A stretch of 64,000 nt of DNA, from NCBI GenBank assembly GCA_036927565.1, contig JAYESD010000009.1, positions 166,368,929 through 166,432,928 of the forward strand. The letters are read 5' to 3'. Of the stretch, positions 1 through 10,458 are shown piece by piece. The notes below the pieces were generated by a model. That model did no database searches, was not told the DNA's origin, and saw nothing but the letters and a program-made list of their open reading frames with translations. How positions within the stretch are numbered: the stretch's first letter is position 1; every line of letters begins with the position of its first letter. The stretch comes from Tuctoria greenei (lineage: Eukaryota; Streptophyta; Magnoliopsida; Poales; Poaceae). The position numbers and the translations under genes are program-made.

Positions 1-1200
1 GATTCCACCTTTTTCTTCCTTTTTCTTGATGCTGCTAGACTTCTATGGTCTGCAGTTGTATCACCTTGGCCCTCACTCCATTCTCCTCGTGTCTATCTTT
101 GTCCACTTCTGTGAGATATGGGTGGGCATCCCCCCTGCATCGAGCTCTTCCGGACCTTCTTCACCGTCCACACCACCGGTAGGAGCAATGAGTACCTTGG
201 CTTCTACTACTTCGTGAAGCGCAAGAAGTGCCCATTCAAGTACCTCCGGTCATTCCCCTCTGGAAAGTGGGATGACTGGAAGAAGGACTGGATAGTCATT
301 CGGGTGGAGGAACACGAGAGGCTGGAGCTGCCCGAAGGCCTCTCCAACATTGACACAACGATATGGAGTGAAGCTCCGGTGTTGGCGGATGCTTTTGACC
401 CTGTTCTGACCAGGATTCGCCAGTGCGTGGAGGGGGGACTAACCCCTCAAGCGGTGTTTTGTAACTTCCTGGTCAATAGGTGGGCACCGCTAAAGAAGAG
501 GGAGAAACTCGCTTGGGCCCTCAACAGCGTGATGGACGACGACCGGGTCGAAACCGGGTTGAAGTCCAACATGGTGGGGAAAACCTTGGAGTTCCACCTC
601 AAGAAGTTCCAGCACGGCATCGACGTCGAAGGCGACGACTTGACTCCGCCATCAGCTTTTCTTCCCCTGAACGTGGAAGTGGAGTTCAGCAGGGAGCTCC
701 GGCGGAAGATGCCCATGCTTGACGACCTTGGTGTCATTGAGAGAAGACCAACCTCCGGGGTAGCGATCCCCAGAGTACCCAAGGATGGTTCCGGCTCTAC
801 TCCTAAGCCGAGGGGAGAAGTCGTCGGCAAGGGCAAGGAGCTGGCGGATGAACCAGTGAGCCGGAAGAGGAAGTTGCAGTACGCCGACGGAAGGTCCGTC
901 GGGCCCGCTACTTCTGTGTCGGCTCCTTCTCCCCGGAGGGGAAGGTCCTCTGCAGCTGCGGCGACTGTTCCCGTAGTGGGGTCCTTCCGGGGTGTTAGCT
1001 CCGGGCGTGCGACTCCAGCGCCTGGGCCGGTGGAGGCCTCCGGTCCGAGGGTTCTTCCCGATCGAGGGGGGCCTCGACCCGGGAAACACCCGTGGCCGCG
1101 ACGAGTTCCGGGGGACTTCCGGAGCTTCCACGCCGGCTATGGTTAGCCCAAAACGCCCGGGAAAAAGGTTCCGCGCAAGCTGGTGCGGAAGCCTCCCAAG
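1..1200 (+). pseudogene. Antisense accessory ORF of the gypsy element, exon-like part with PF04195-type domain (left end missing)
   Basis: The translation resembles the family named 'putative gypsy type transposase' (PF04195), found as an extra ORF in grass gypsy elements; its function is unknown. Positions 26-130 read in frame 2 (IFVHFCEIWVGIPP). The match then continues in the frame opened at 118 (CIELFRTFFTVH, then YLGFYYFVKRKK), so there is a one-base shift at the C-run near 131-136. The 118 frame stops at 1144-1146. The tail is rich in Pro, Ser, Arg and Gly. A donor-like AG/GTAATT follows 1200. The frame that joins to the downstream exon at 1280 is a third one, so another shift lies between about 900 and 1140. 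The start is left of the window. Confidence 0.7.
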
Positions 1201-1279
1201 GTAATTTTTGATTTCTACCTTGGATAGTTGTTTTAATTGTAGCAACTATTTTTTAATTTTCTTCGTTCATCATCTGCAG
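1201..1279 (+). other. Probable 79-bp intron in the antisense accessory gene
   Basis: The sequence starts GTAATT after AAG and ends CATCTGCAG. It is T-rich and is flanked by coding-like sequence on both sides. Joining 1200 to 1280 creates an AGC codon and enters the long frame at 1320-3257 without a stop. This is an inference from splice consensus only. Confidence 0.5.
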
Positions 1280-3257
1280 CGTCCCTAACAAGGGGAGTGA
1301 GGCTCCACCCTCAGCCACAATGGCTGAAGCCGTGAGGGTGGGAGCTTCAGCTCCTATCCCGGTGCCGCCCCAAGTGGTGGCTGAAGCTGCGACAGCTCCG
1401 GCTATCGTGGTCATGGACCTCGACTCATCCCCAGAAGTTCCCGTGGTAGCGCCGGACCACGGGAGTGAAGATGCGCGAGCGGCACTTGTCCCGGAGGTTG
1501 AAACTCCGAGTCCTGGTGCTGAGATGATGGAAGCTCCGGCTGTTGAGCCGGGGGAAGCAGTAATCCCGACCTCTGAGCCGGAAATTGTCGAAGCTCCGGC
1601 GGTTGAGCCGGAGGTGACTGAAGCTCCAGCGTGCGCACCGGAAACTGAAGTAGTTCCGGCAGTTGGGCCGGCTACCTCCGAAGCACCGGCCGCTGAGCCG
1701 GTCATTGTTGGAGCTCCGGCCACAGGGCCGGTTGAAGTTGAAGATCTTCCGGCTCCTAGGCCAGTTGTTGAAGAGGTGACGGAGCCTGAGCCCCCATTGG
1801 AAGAGGTGCCCAGACCAGAGTCAGCAGCAGCTCCGGCTCCGGAAGCGACGACGTCGGAGGTACCTACGGCCGAGCCGGAATGTCCAGGCGAAGTCGCTGG
1901 CCCCCTGCCTGAGGGGGTGAACGAAGACCTGGCGGCAGGGCCTTCCTCGATGGCAACTGAGGCCATCCCGGAGGACGGCCCTAGTGCCATGGAGACTCAG
2001 GGGACCACTCTTGTGGAGTGGGACCCAATTTTTGTATCCGAAGACCCGCTGGAACCAGCGGAGGAGACCCCAGCAGGTCCGGAACCCATCCCACTGTCAC
2101 TGTCTATTGACAACGCATGTTTCAGTCTGCGTCAAGTCCAACTGGCCTTCTTCCACGACAGCAAGGCTCTTGAAGAGGAGCGCCAAACCCTTAGGCGGTG
2201 GCGTAATCGGCTCTACTTCGAGACCAAGCTGGCGCAGTCGAAGCTAGCGGATGACAAGGAGTGGATTAAGCGGGAGAAGATCCGTCTGGAGTACTGGGGC
2301 AAGTTGCTGGATGGCAGGGAGAGTATGACTCGTGCCCTCGACGCTCAATCCCGGGAGATCTACGATCAGGCCAAAGCAGCCAATAACGCGGCGGATGCAC
2401 GCCACGAACAGCTTGAGGCCATTAACACTGCACTCATCAAGCGCCGAGAGGCACTTGAAGAGAGGAAGAAACGGCTCGAAGATGAAGAGCAGAAACTCCT
2501 AGAGCTGCGGGATGACGTCCTGAGGAGGGAGGAGGAGCTCACCGAGAAGGTGGCTCTGGCTGACAAGGGCCTTGAGGAGCGCGCCAAGAAATTGGAAAAG
2601 CGATGCCATGAAGAAGAGGAGAAGGCCTGGGTGCGAGGGCAGGAACTCTACAAACAAGAGTGTGCCCTTACTGCCAGGGAGAAGAAAGTGAGGGGTAGAG
2701 AGAAGGACCTGGTCGACCGCCGGAACAAGATCCACCTCTGGGGGGGGGGGGGGGGGGGGGAGCTCGGAAAACTCGAAAAGCGGGTTGCTGAGAAGATTCA
2801 GCAGAACGCTAAAGAAGCTGAGCGCCTTGCCCGCGAGAATTCTGAACTGGTGGCGGCCAGAAGATCCTTGGAAGAGATGAAGGGCTTGAGGGCTGAGGAC
2901 TCCCTACAGATTTGGGAGTTCTTGAGCAAGGCCAACGATGCACTGACACCGATGGGTTTCAGCCCCGTGCGCCCGGATGATCCGGAGCCGGAGCCGGACC
3001 TAGCGCTGCAGGCGTTGAGCTCAGCAGGTAGCAAGCTCTCCAAGGTGGGCGATGTCATCGCGGACCAATTGGAGGTTGAGGGGCAATCCCTGGCGAAGAA
3101 CGTCGCAGAATATGTGCTGACGTGCTATACCAGCCGGAACTCCCAATTTCCTCTGGACCCGGTGCTTGAAGGTCCCGTCGAAGGGGAAGGCGAAGCTACC
3201 CGAGCCAACGTATCGGAGGTTGCCCAGAAGGTCGCCCAATTCTTCCATAGGGTCTAG
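1280..3257 (+). CDS. Antisense accessory ORF, second part: proline/glutamate repeats then long coiled coil
   Basis: The frame is open from 1280 to the stop at 3255-3257; the first ATG is at 1320. The first 200 or so residues from that ATG are degenerate repeats of the kind EAPAVEPE, encoded by recurring GAAGCTCCGG/GAGCCGG DNA. Then comes a highly charged region of about 250 residues (2150-2900) rich in Glu, Lys and Arg with heptad-like spacing, such as RREEELTEKVALADKGLEER, which predicts a long coiled coil. A run of seven Gly interrupts it, encoded by a 21-base G tract. No catalytic motif is seen. Such coiled-coil tails are common in the antisense genes of grass Tat elements. It converges with the gag-pol of the same element (stops at 3257 and 4527). 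Function is unknown. Confidence 0.6.
2740..2760 (+). repeat. 21-base poly-G tract inside the coiled-coil ORF
   Basis: Positions 2740-2760 are all G in this window. The run encodes Gly residues in the middle of a predicted coiled coil. It may be a real slippage-prone tract or an assembly filler; length is unreliable for most sequencing platforms. Confidence 0.9.
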
Positions 3258-4526
3258 GACCATCTCTATAGTTCTCACTTGTATTTTCTCTTCTTCTTCC
3301 TCAATTTTGTAATATCTTGTCTCCAGATGTAATCCCTTGTCTCCAGATAAATGAAATCTCCAAAAATTTTGTGAATTTCAATTTTTGTCTTCAACACTAA
3401 CACTTTTATCTTCACTTGGCCCCCTGGTAGATGTACACAATTTGATTGTGAACATGTACCAAGAGGATATTGTGTTTTGTTGAAGACTCATTTGCTCCGA
3501 ACTTGTAGAATTTAGGTCTGAAGTCTTCGATAGTGAAGGCCCCCTGAGGTTGTCGGAGCTTAGAAGCTCCGGCATTGTCCATCGCTGGAGCTTGATAGCT
3601 CCGACAATAGTCTCTATCAACGCGTAGAGCATCGATAGTTAGTCCTCCGGGGTGTTGGAGCTTAGTAGCTCCGGCAGCGACCTTCGCCAACACTTAGTTT
3701 GTTGGCAGCAGACTCCATTTACGGGGTCTTCTCACCATCTTTTATTCAGCGTCGACGGTTGGCCCCTCTAGGGTAGTCGGAGCTTAGTTAGCTCCGGCTT
3801 TTCTTCATCAACGTAGATTTTATATTTCCTGCACACTTAAGCCAAGAAAAATAGTAAAATTCATTTCTTGTCTATAATTTCGTCGCGGCTTACGACTCTC
3901 AAGAAGATTTTAAGTCGAACGCGATTTTAGATACAACCGAATGCGTTGTATTTTCTTCCAGATCCAACTGTACACGGTCCCGCCTTACTTCGGTCTGCCG
4001 GTGTGTAGGTAGAGTGGCGTACTTAGGGTGCTTGACCAGGCTAAGTCGATAGCACACTCCAGCCCTAGGTTGGCTTGGCGGCTTTCAGGCGAGTTGGCCA
4101 TGAACAATATTTGAATCCAAAAGAATTGACAATACAACTCGAACCGTATATAAACCGGTTGAACTAAAATTTCTTAAGAATTGCACGTCTTTGTTATAGA
4201 CAAGAAAGAGAAAAATAAAAATGTTGAGCCTGTACAAAATAAATGCACGTGGAGTCTATTTCACATGAAAATGTCTTTCATTATAGGTCCGGGTACAGGG
4301 GAAACAAGTACACTCTTAGGGTACGGAACCAGACTAAGCGTGTTTCATTTCTCGTTTGACCCAGGGTAGTTAGCCACACTTTTAGTCCTGAGACTGTGAC
4401 AAGCGTTGCATGAGCTTTGCGGACCTTTCGAGAAAGGTCCGGCTGCTCTCCCGGAGGAACTACCCGACTCTGTACAATGACTCTATAACATACACCTCAA
4501 GTTACTCAAGACTCACCTCCGTGATA
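3258..4526. other. Noncoding spacer between convergent accessory ORF and pol
   Basis: I see no gene here. The stretch holds scattered copies of the AGCTCCGG motif (for example around 3568, 3590, 3670 and 3788) and A-rich segments with possible poly(A) signals near 3345. The rest resembles the untranslated region usual between pol and the antisense gene in grass gypsy elements. The polypurine tract of the element should lie further left, beside the missing LTR. Confidence 0.6.
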
Positions 4527-5384
4527 TTAAGTGTAGAACTTACGGAGGTGCTCGATGTTCCAAGGATTTGGAAGAGGTGTCCCATCCTCAGTAGCCAAGC
4601 GAACGCTTCCAGGACGGGATACTTTAATCACTCGGAAGGGTCCCTCCCAGCCGGAGGAGAGTTTGTTTAACCCTTCTCTGGATTGTATTCTCCGTAGCAC
4701 CAGATCGCCTTCCTTGAGCTGTCGGTTGTGTACATGCCGCTTGTGATAACGCCGTAGGGCTTGGCGATATCGGGCATTCCGAACAGCTGCTTGGCACCTT
4801 CCCTCCTCAAGGAGGTCTAGGTCTTCACGCCGGAGCTGGTCCTGCGCGGCTTCGTCGAAGGTCCGGACCCAGAGTGAACCCAAGGTGATTTCCGGAGGAA
4901 GGATTGCTTCAGCTCCGTACACCAGAAAGAAGGGTGTCTCTCCAGTTGACCGATTTTGAGATGTCCTGTTGGCCCATAAAGTGGGCGGAAGCTCTTCAAT
5001 CCAGTTGGCTCCATGTTTTTTCAAGCGCTCATAGGTGCGCGTTTTAAGTCCTTTAAGGATTTCACCATTTGCTCTCTCGGCTTGGCCATTGCTGGCTGGG
5101 TGAGCTACGGAGGCGTAGCAAACTTGTATGCCGAGGTCTTCGCAATATCCTTGGAATGCGGAGCTTGTGAATTGGGTCCCATTATCGGTGATGATTTTGT
5201 TTGGGACTCCAAATCTGCATACAATGGACTGCAAAAAGTTGATAGCAGATTGCTTGTTGATTGTCACAACTGGAGTTGCTTCCGGCCACTTGGTGAACTT
5301 GTCAATGGCGACGTACAGGAACTTGTAACCTCCGACAGCTCTTGGGAAAGGTCCCAAGATGTCCACCCCCCACACAGTGAAGGG
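4527..5384 (-). pseudogene. Integrase catalytic core and C-terminus (gypsy pol end)
   Basis: This is the retroviral-type integrase that joins element DNA to the host genome. The rve core shows the DDE triad: D in WGVDILGPF, D in IITDNGTQF, and E in GQAERANGEIL. The C-terminal part ends with the pattern KLSSGWEGPFRV...WNIEHLRKFYT, as usual for Ty3/gypsy pol. A TGA at 5385-5387, where the family has Trp, separates this part from the zinc-binding part upstream in the same frame, so the gene is broken as it stands. Pol ends at the TAA at 4527. Confidence 0.85.
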
Positions 5385-5387
5385 TCA

Positions 5388-6330
5388 TGTAGGAGGTATC
5401 ATTTGTAAGGGCTGAGCTGGTGTGTGAATTTGCTTTGCGTGAAATTGGCATGTTTCACATTTCTTCACCAGCTCAGTTGCATCCTGGAGTGTTGTAGGCC
5501 AGTAGAAGCCATGCCGAAAGGCGTTACCAACCAGCGTGCGGGGAGACGCGTGGTTCCCACACTCGCATCCATGGATTTCTGCGAGGAGTTCGCAGCCTTC
5601 TTCCCTTGTGATACACCGCATTAGGATGCCGTTGGCACCGCGCCGGTAGAGATCTCCTTCTACCAGCGTGTATCTTTCAGCCAATCTGACTACCCGGTCA
5701 GCGGATACATCATCGTCAGGAAGGATGTTGTCTTTCAAGTAGTTCCGGATCTCCGAGATCCATGCATCGGAACTAGCTTGAGCTTTTGAGTCTTGCGTGT
5801 TGGGTTGCTCGGAGCTCCCGGCAGCACCTACGACCCTTGATGGCTGCCATGGTAACAGGGTCATCGGGACTGTCAGCTTCGGGATGCTTTCGTCAGGAGC
5901 CGGAGCTCCGGTTGACGCTTTCGTCGAGAGTTCGTCAGCTTCAGCGTTATGGGCACGCTGAACATAGTGGAGATCTAGGACTTCAAAGTCCTTCTGAAGC
6001 CTCTGGACTTCAAGGAGGTAAGCAGCTAGCTGGAGATTATTGCAGGAGCATTCACCCTTCACCTGCTTAATGATGAGCTGTGAATCTCCCTTGACCAGCA
6101 ATTGCTTGACACCATATGACAGTGCCACCTTTAATCCGTAGATGAGTGCTTCATACTCTGCCATGTTGTTGGTTGCCTTAAAGTCAAGGTGTACCATGTA
6201 TTTCACCTTCTCCCCAGTCGGTGCAAGGAGAAGGATTCCAGCTCCGGCCCCCTGCTTCTGCATGGAGCCACCGAAGTAGAGAGTCCAGTGAGGCTCGGTG
6301 AAAGTTGGAGCTTGATGCTCCGTCTTTGCT
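5388..6330 (-). pseudogene. Second (archaeal-type) RNase H and HHCC zinc domain of integrase
   Basis: The first 150 or so residues form an RNase H fold domain with conserved NNMAEYEALIYGL, VKGDSQLIIKQV and VQRAHNAEADELS. This is the extra RNase H typical of Tat elements. The first catalytic Asp, usually in a YFDGS motif, is Gly here (YFGGS). The C-terminal third has the integrase zinc finger (IHGCECGNHA, then CETCQFHAKQ). It is in a different frame from gag-PR-RT, so a frameshift lies near 6335-6350, just before the domain. A TGA at 5385 ends it. Confidence 0.8.
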
Positions 6331-6379
6331 CACTGGGGCCCCCAGGGTTTGATGGAGAGGGAGTCCATTCTGCTACAAA

Positions 6380-7048
6380 ATCTGCCAATGCCTGACTCTT
6401 GACTGCTTGTCTTGAAATAAATTCAAGATCAAATTCAGCCAATTCCACTGCCCACTTTGCAATATTCCCAGTTGAATTGGGATTATGCAAGATTGCTCGA
6501 AGTGGGTAGGAGGTCACCACTGAGACTTTGTGAGCTTGGAAGTAATGGCGAAGCTTTCTAGAGGCAATAAGAACTGCATAGAGCAGCTTATGCACCTCTA
6601 GGTATCGAGTCTTGGCATCATGTAATACTTCACTAATGAAGTACACCGGGCGTTGAATGGTCCGGACCTTCCCGAAGGGGTCCGGAGCTTCCTCTTCACT
6701 GACCCGGATCCTCTCGGAGGAATCCGGATTTTCTTCGGGGACCTCCGGGTTCTGGCTGGAGGAACCCGGAGCTTCTTCAGAAGTGACCTGGATCCTCCCG
6801 GAGGGGTCTGGGTCTCCTGAAGTAACTTCTTGTGGATCCGAATCTGGGAGCTGGGACCCAGACTCGCTTTCAGGAATCTCTGGACCCTCTCGAAGGGGTC
6901 TGGATTCCTGAGTATGGGGTAGTTCTGGTCTCTCCGCAACCAGCACCATACTGACGACTTCGTCAGTAGCTGAAATATAAAGCAACAAACGCTCACCAGG
7001 GTTCGGAGCTACCAGAATTAGTAGGGTGGTCAGGAACTGTTTCAACTC
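6380..7048 (-). pseudogene. First RNase H domain of gypsy pol with a Pro/Glu-rich insertion
   Basis: The expected family path is visible as RPVYFISEVLHDAKTRYLEV, KLLYAVLIASRKLRHYFQAH and IAKWAVELAEFDLEF. Between VLVAERPE and the QRPVYF motif there is an insertion of about 85 residues of degenerate repeats such as RIRVSEEEAPDPFGK (6650-6920). The family normally has only a short linker there. A TAG at 7049-7051, at a position normally Gln, separates this from the RT. The frame is the same as gag, PR and RT. Confidence 0.75.
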
Positions 7049-7051
7049 CTA

Positions 7052-7951
7052 GAATGCCTTTTCTGCTTCTTCGGACCATTGGAATGGTCCGGACTTCCTC
7101 AATAACTTGAAGAAGAGGAGTGCCCGTTCCGCCAGTCTTGAAATGAACCGACTGGGGGCTGCTAGACATCCAGTTAACTTTTGGATGTCCTTGATGCGGG
7201 TTGGTGGCCGCATGTCTTCAATGGCCTTAATCTTCGCCGGATTAGCTTCTATGCCCCGGTGACTTACCAGGAAACCAAGAAGTTTTCCGGAGCTAACCCC
7301 GAAGACACACTTGTCTGGGTTTAGCTTTGTGCGGGTGGCCCGCAGCTTGTCGAAGACAGCCTGCAAGGTGTCAAGGAGTGACTCCTTGTTCCTGACCTTG
7401 ACCACGATGTCATCGACGTACACTTCCACTATGTCTCTAATGAGTTCTTCAAAAGTTTTATACATAGCTCGTACAAAAGTTGAAGCTGCATTCTTGAGAC
7501 CAAATGGCATGGCTGTGTAACAATACAATCCATCTACTGTGATGAATGAAGTATGCTCTTCATCTTCCCTAGACATCCTGATTTGATGATATCCGGAATA
7601 TGCATCTAGGAAACACAGTAATTCACACCCGGAGGTGGAATCCACTATCTGATCTATTCTAGGTAGTGGGAATGGATCTTTTGGACATGCCTTATTTAAT
7701 GTGGTGTAGTCGATGCACATCCGAAGCTTCCCGCCGGCCTTGGGCACAACGACTGAGTTTGCCAGCCATTTTGGATGAAAGACTTCTCGGATGAATCCGG
7801 CTTCGAGTAACTTCTTCACTTCTTGTCGGATGAAGTTATGTCGCTCTACGGATTGCTTTCGAGGCTTCTGATGCACAGGTCGTGCATCGGGGTAGATCTT
7901 CAAATTGTGCTCAATCACTTCCCTGGGGATCCCAGACATTTGTGACGGTTG
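7052..7951 (-). pseudogene. Reverse transcriptase domain of gypsy pol
   Basis: This is the RNA-dependent DNA polymerase core. Motifs seen in order are the N-terminal EAGFIREVFHPKWLANSVVV, then GKLRMCIDYTTLNKACPKD, CFLDAYSGYHQI, AMPFGLKNAASTFVR and the catalytic EVYVDDIVVK, then GFLVSHRGIEANPAKI. Both Asp of the YVDD box are present. The stretch from 7049 to 7951 has no internal stop, but TGA at 7952-7954 (Trp in the family) and TAG at 8003-8005 lie upstream, and TAG at 7049-7051 ends it. Confidence 0.9.
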
Positions 7952-8002
7952 TCAGGCAAACACGTCGACGTTAGCCCGGAGGAAAGTGATGAGCGCGAGT
8001 TC

Positions 8003-8938
8003 CTATTTGTCGTTCAATCCCCCCGATATACGGGTGGTTTGAGCGGCATCGGAACCAATTTGGACGACTTTGACGGGAATGTCGGTGTCGCCGCTTGGCT
8101 GCACTAGAGGTGCAGAAGTCGAGCCTCGTTGACGAATGCTCGGGGGTTTTAGAGCTTGCTCCTGCCTGTAGTCCTCCTCTTGCGCCATGGTGAGTGCATG
8201 GAGTTCTTCCAGTGCAGTTACTCCGGCAGTGCGATCTCCGCGGATCCGGAGAACGCCTACTGGTGTTGGCATTTTCAACACCAGATAGCCATAATGAGCA
8301 GCTACCATGAATTTGTACAGGGCATGCCTACCCAAGATGGCATTGAAGGGTAAGTTGATCTGAGCGACGTCGAAGACCAACTTCTCGGTGTGGTACTTCT
8401 CCCGTGTCCCGAAGGTAACAGGGAGAGTAATAGCTCCGAGTGGGGTAATGGCCCCCGGACCTACTCCGGAGAAAGGTTGAGGGGGGTGGAGATCCGAAGG
8501 TCGGAGCTGAAGCTTAGTGAAAGCTTCGAAGCTGATGAGGTTAAGCCTCGAACCTCCGTCTACCATGACATGGTGGAGCTGGATGTTATTAATAGTAGGA
8601 GATACCATCAAAGGTAACTGATCTGCTCCAACCATGCTCCGGGGACAATCCGAAGCATCAAAAGTGATGGTTGTGTCCATCCACTTCCGATGAGGTTCCG
8701 GCCTGATTGTAGGAGCTACAGCGGCCATATCCCGATGCATAGTCTTGATGACGCGACGGGAGGTGATATCCCATGATCCACCAAAAATGGTGTTCATGGT
8801 GTTCCGACGCTCGTTGTCAGAGACGTCAGAATCATTGTCGACGGAGGTGTAGACGGCCTTCAAGACCTTTTTGGGATCCTGAAACCCTAACTCCTCTTCA
8901 GCCGGAGCTTCGTCGACTTTTTGCTTTCCTTCCCTCTG
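8003..8938 (-). pseudogene. Aspartic protease domain of gypsy gag-pol
   Basis: This is a retropepsin-like domain that would process the polyprotein. The active-site loop is MVDGGSRLNLIS; the VDGGS form with LN is usual in grass gypsy elements instead of DTGA. The flap and second half follow (FNAILGRHALYKFMVAAHYGYLVLKMP). It is in frame with gag but is separated from it by TGA at 8939-8941 (one change from CGA) and from RT by TAG at 8003-8005. Confidence 0.8.
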
Positions 8939-8941
8939 TCA

Positions 8942-10438
8942 GAAGGGAGATTCTTCCCAGCGCTTGTTGTAGCGCTCAGCAAGGTTCTGGACCTCCCGGC
9001 AGTCTTCCAAACTGTGGCTGCCCGTTTTATGAATGGGACACCACACTTTGGGTTTGCCACCGTTTTCAGAAGACGGTCGAGGTCGCTTCTCGGGGCGTGG
9101 CCCCCGGCCACCCGGAGTTGCAGCAGCTGCAACGTTGGTTGTGCCAGCCGACGGCTTCTTCTTGCCGTTGGTCTTCTTTTTCTTCTTGCCACCCCCGGAG
9201 GTAGCGGCTTCTTCTTTGGAGGATTTCTTGTGACCCTCCAAGGTTGGTTTGGAGTGCATCTCACGACCCTCCGCAGCTCTGGCACATTTGTCAGCCAAGC
9301 TAAAGAGTTCCGTGACACTGGTGATCTACTTGATCGCCAGTTTCTCCAACATCTTCTTGTCCCGTACACCCTGTCTGAATGCCACAATGACAGAGGCGCT
9401 AGAGATAGAAGGGATGGTGTTTCGTACCTGAGAGAACCTCTGTATGAATGATCGCAAGGATTCTCCCCCTTTTTGCACGACCGCAAAAAGGTCCAGTTCA
9501 GTGCCTGGTCGGGTGTATGAACTCCCGAAATTGGCGGTGAACTGCTGGCACAGCTCCTCCCAACTGTTGATAGAGTTGGGTGGAAGGCTCATAAACCAGG
9601 ACCTGGCGGTCCCAGTTAAGGCCACTGGAAAATAATTGGCCATCACGGCCTCGTTTCCTCCAACTGCCAAGATTGCAGTGGAGTAGATCTGAAGAAATTC
9701 GGCGGGATTGACAGTCCCGTCGAATTTTTCCGGCAGGTGAGGCCGGAACTTCTGTGGCCATCTAACCATGCGCAGGTGCATGGCCAGGGCTGAACAGCCT
9801 CCTCCTACTCCTTCAGGAGCAGAAAGGTCCTGAGCTTCCCGTCTTTCACGGGCACGCTCAATATGGACTCGGCTGTCCTGCTGGCGGTATCGGCGATCAA
9901 GCTCCGCCCGGAGGTCATGAGTCGAAAGCCTGGATACCGTGTGAGTGTGTCGTGCCCCGGAGGGCAACGATGTCACTTGTTGTGACGCAGCACGTCTCCT
10001 GCTATTGGAAACGTGCGGACCAAGTCTTCCAGACAAAGTCCGCCGCTGTGACGGGGCTCTTCCTGAAGGAGGAGGACCCTGATTGTTGAGGCGTTCGGCT
10101 GCTGCTGCAACCAAATGCTCCACATCGGCCCTCCACTGCTCCAGTGCATCCCGGGATGCATCCGGAGGTGGTGGGCGTTGGAGAAGAGCACGCGCTGCAT
10201 GGAGCGCGTGTTCCGGGTTGTCATGATTTGCCGACGCAGTAATTGACGCCGGCGCACCATCACGTTGCCCAGCACGATTTGCTGGAGGAGATGGTGGTGG
10301 TGGGAGTGTGGCTCCTGCTGGTGCTGAGGCTCCTGCTGGTGGCTGCCTATTGGAGGGATTGCCCCCAACAGCCTGAACAGCAGGTTGACCGTTGGATGAT
10401 CCAGCAGCTGAGTTCACCATTCTCAAAATCTCAGGCAC
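8942..10438 (-). pseudogene. Gag of the gypsy element with variant zinc knuckle
   Basis: The ATG at 10436-10438 is the first after the LTR and primer site. Residues 1-200 are Ala/Pro/Arg-rich low complexity. A Retrotrans_gag domain follows at roughly residues 225-370 (FRPHLPEKFDGTVNPAEFL, then ARSWFMSLPPNSINSWEELC). A TAG at 9326-9328 interrupts it. The frame continues with a Lys-rich region and a zinc knuckle of the CX2HX4HX4C type (WCPIHKTGSHSLEDC). It ends at TGA 8939-8941, before the protease in the same frame. Gag would build the virus-like particle. Confidence 0.85.
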
Positions 10439-10440
10439 CC

Positions 10441-10456
10441 CCTTCCTGGCGCGCCA
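10441..10456 (-). promoter_or_regulatory. Primer binding site of the gypsy element
   Basis: On the minus strand, two bases after the LTR end, the sequence begins TGGCGCGCCAGGAAGG. The TGG start matches the CCA end of a tRNA, as in other LTR elements. I do not assign the tRNA. Confidence 0.7.
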
Positions 10457-10458
10457 AC

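Noticed and set aside
1253..1990. Minus-strand 245-residue Gly/Ser/Thr-rich ORF
   Set aside because: Antisense shadow of the EAPxxEPE repeats in the plus-strand accessory ORF.
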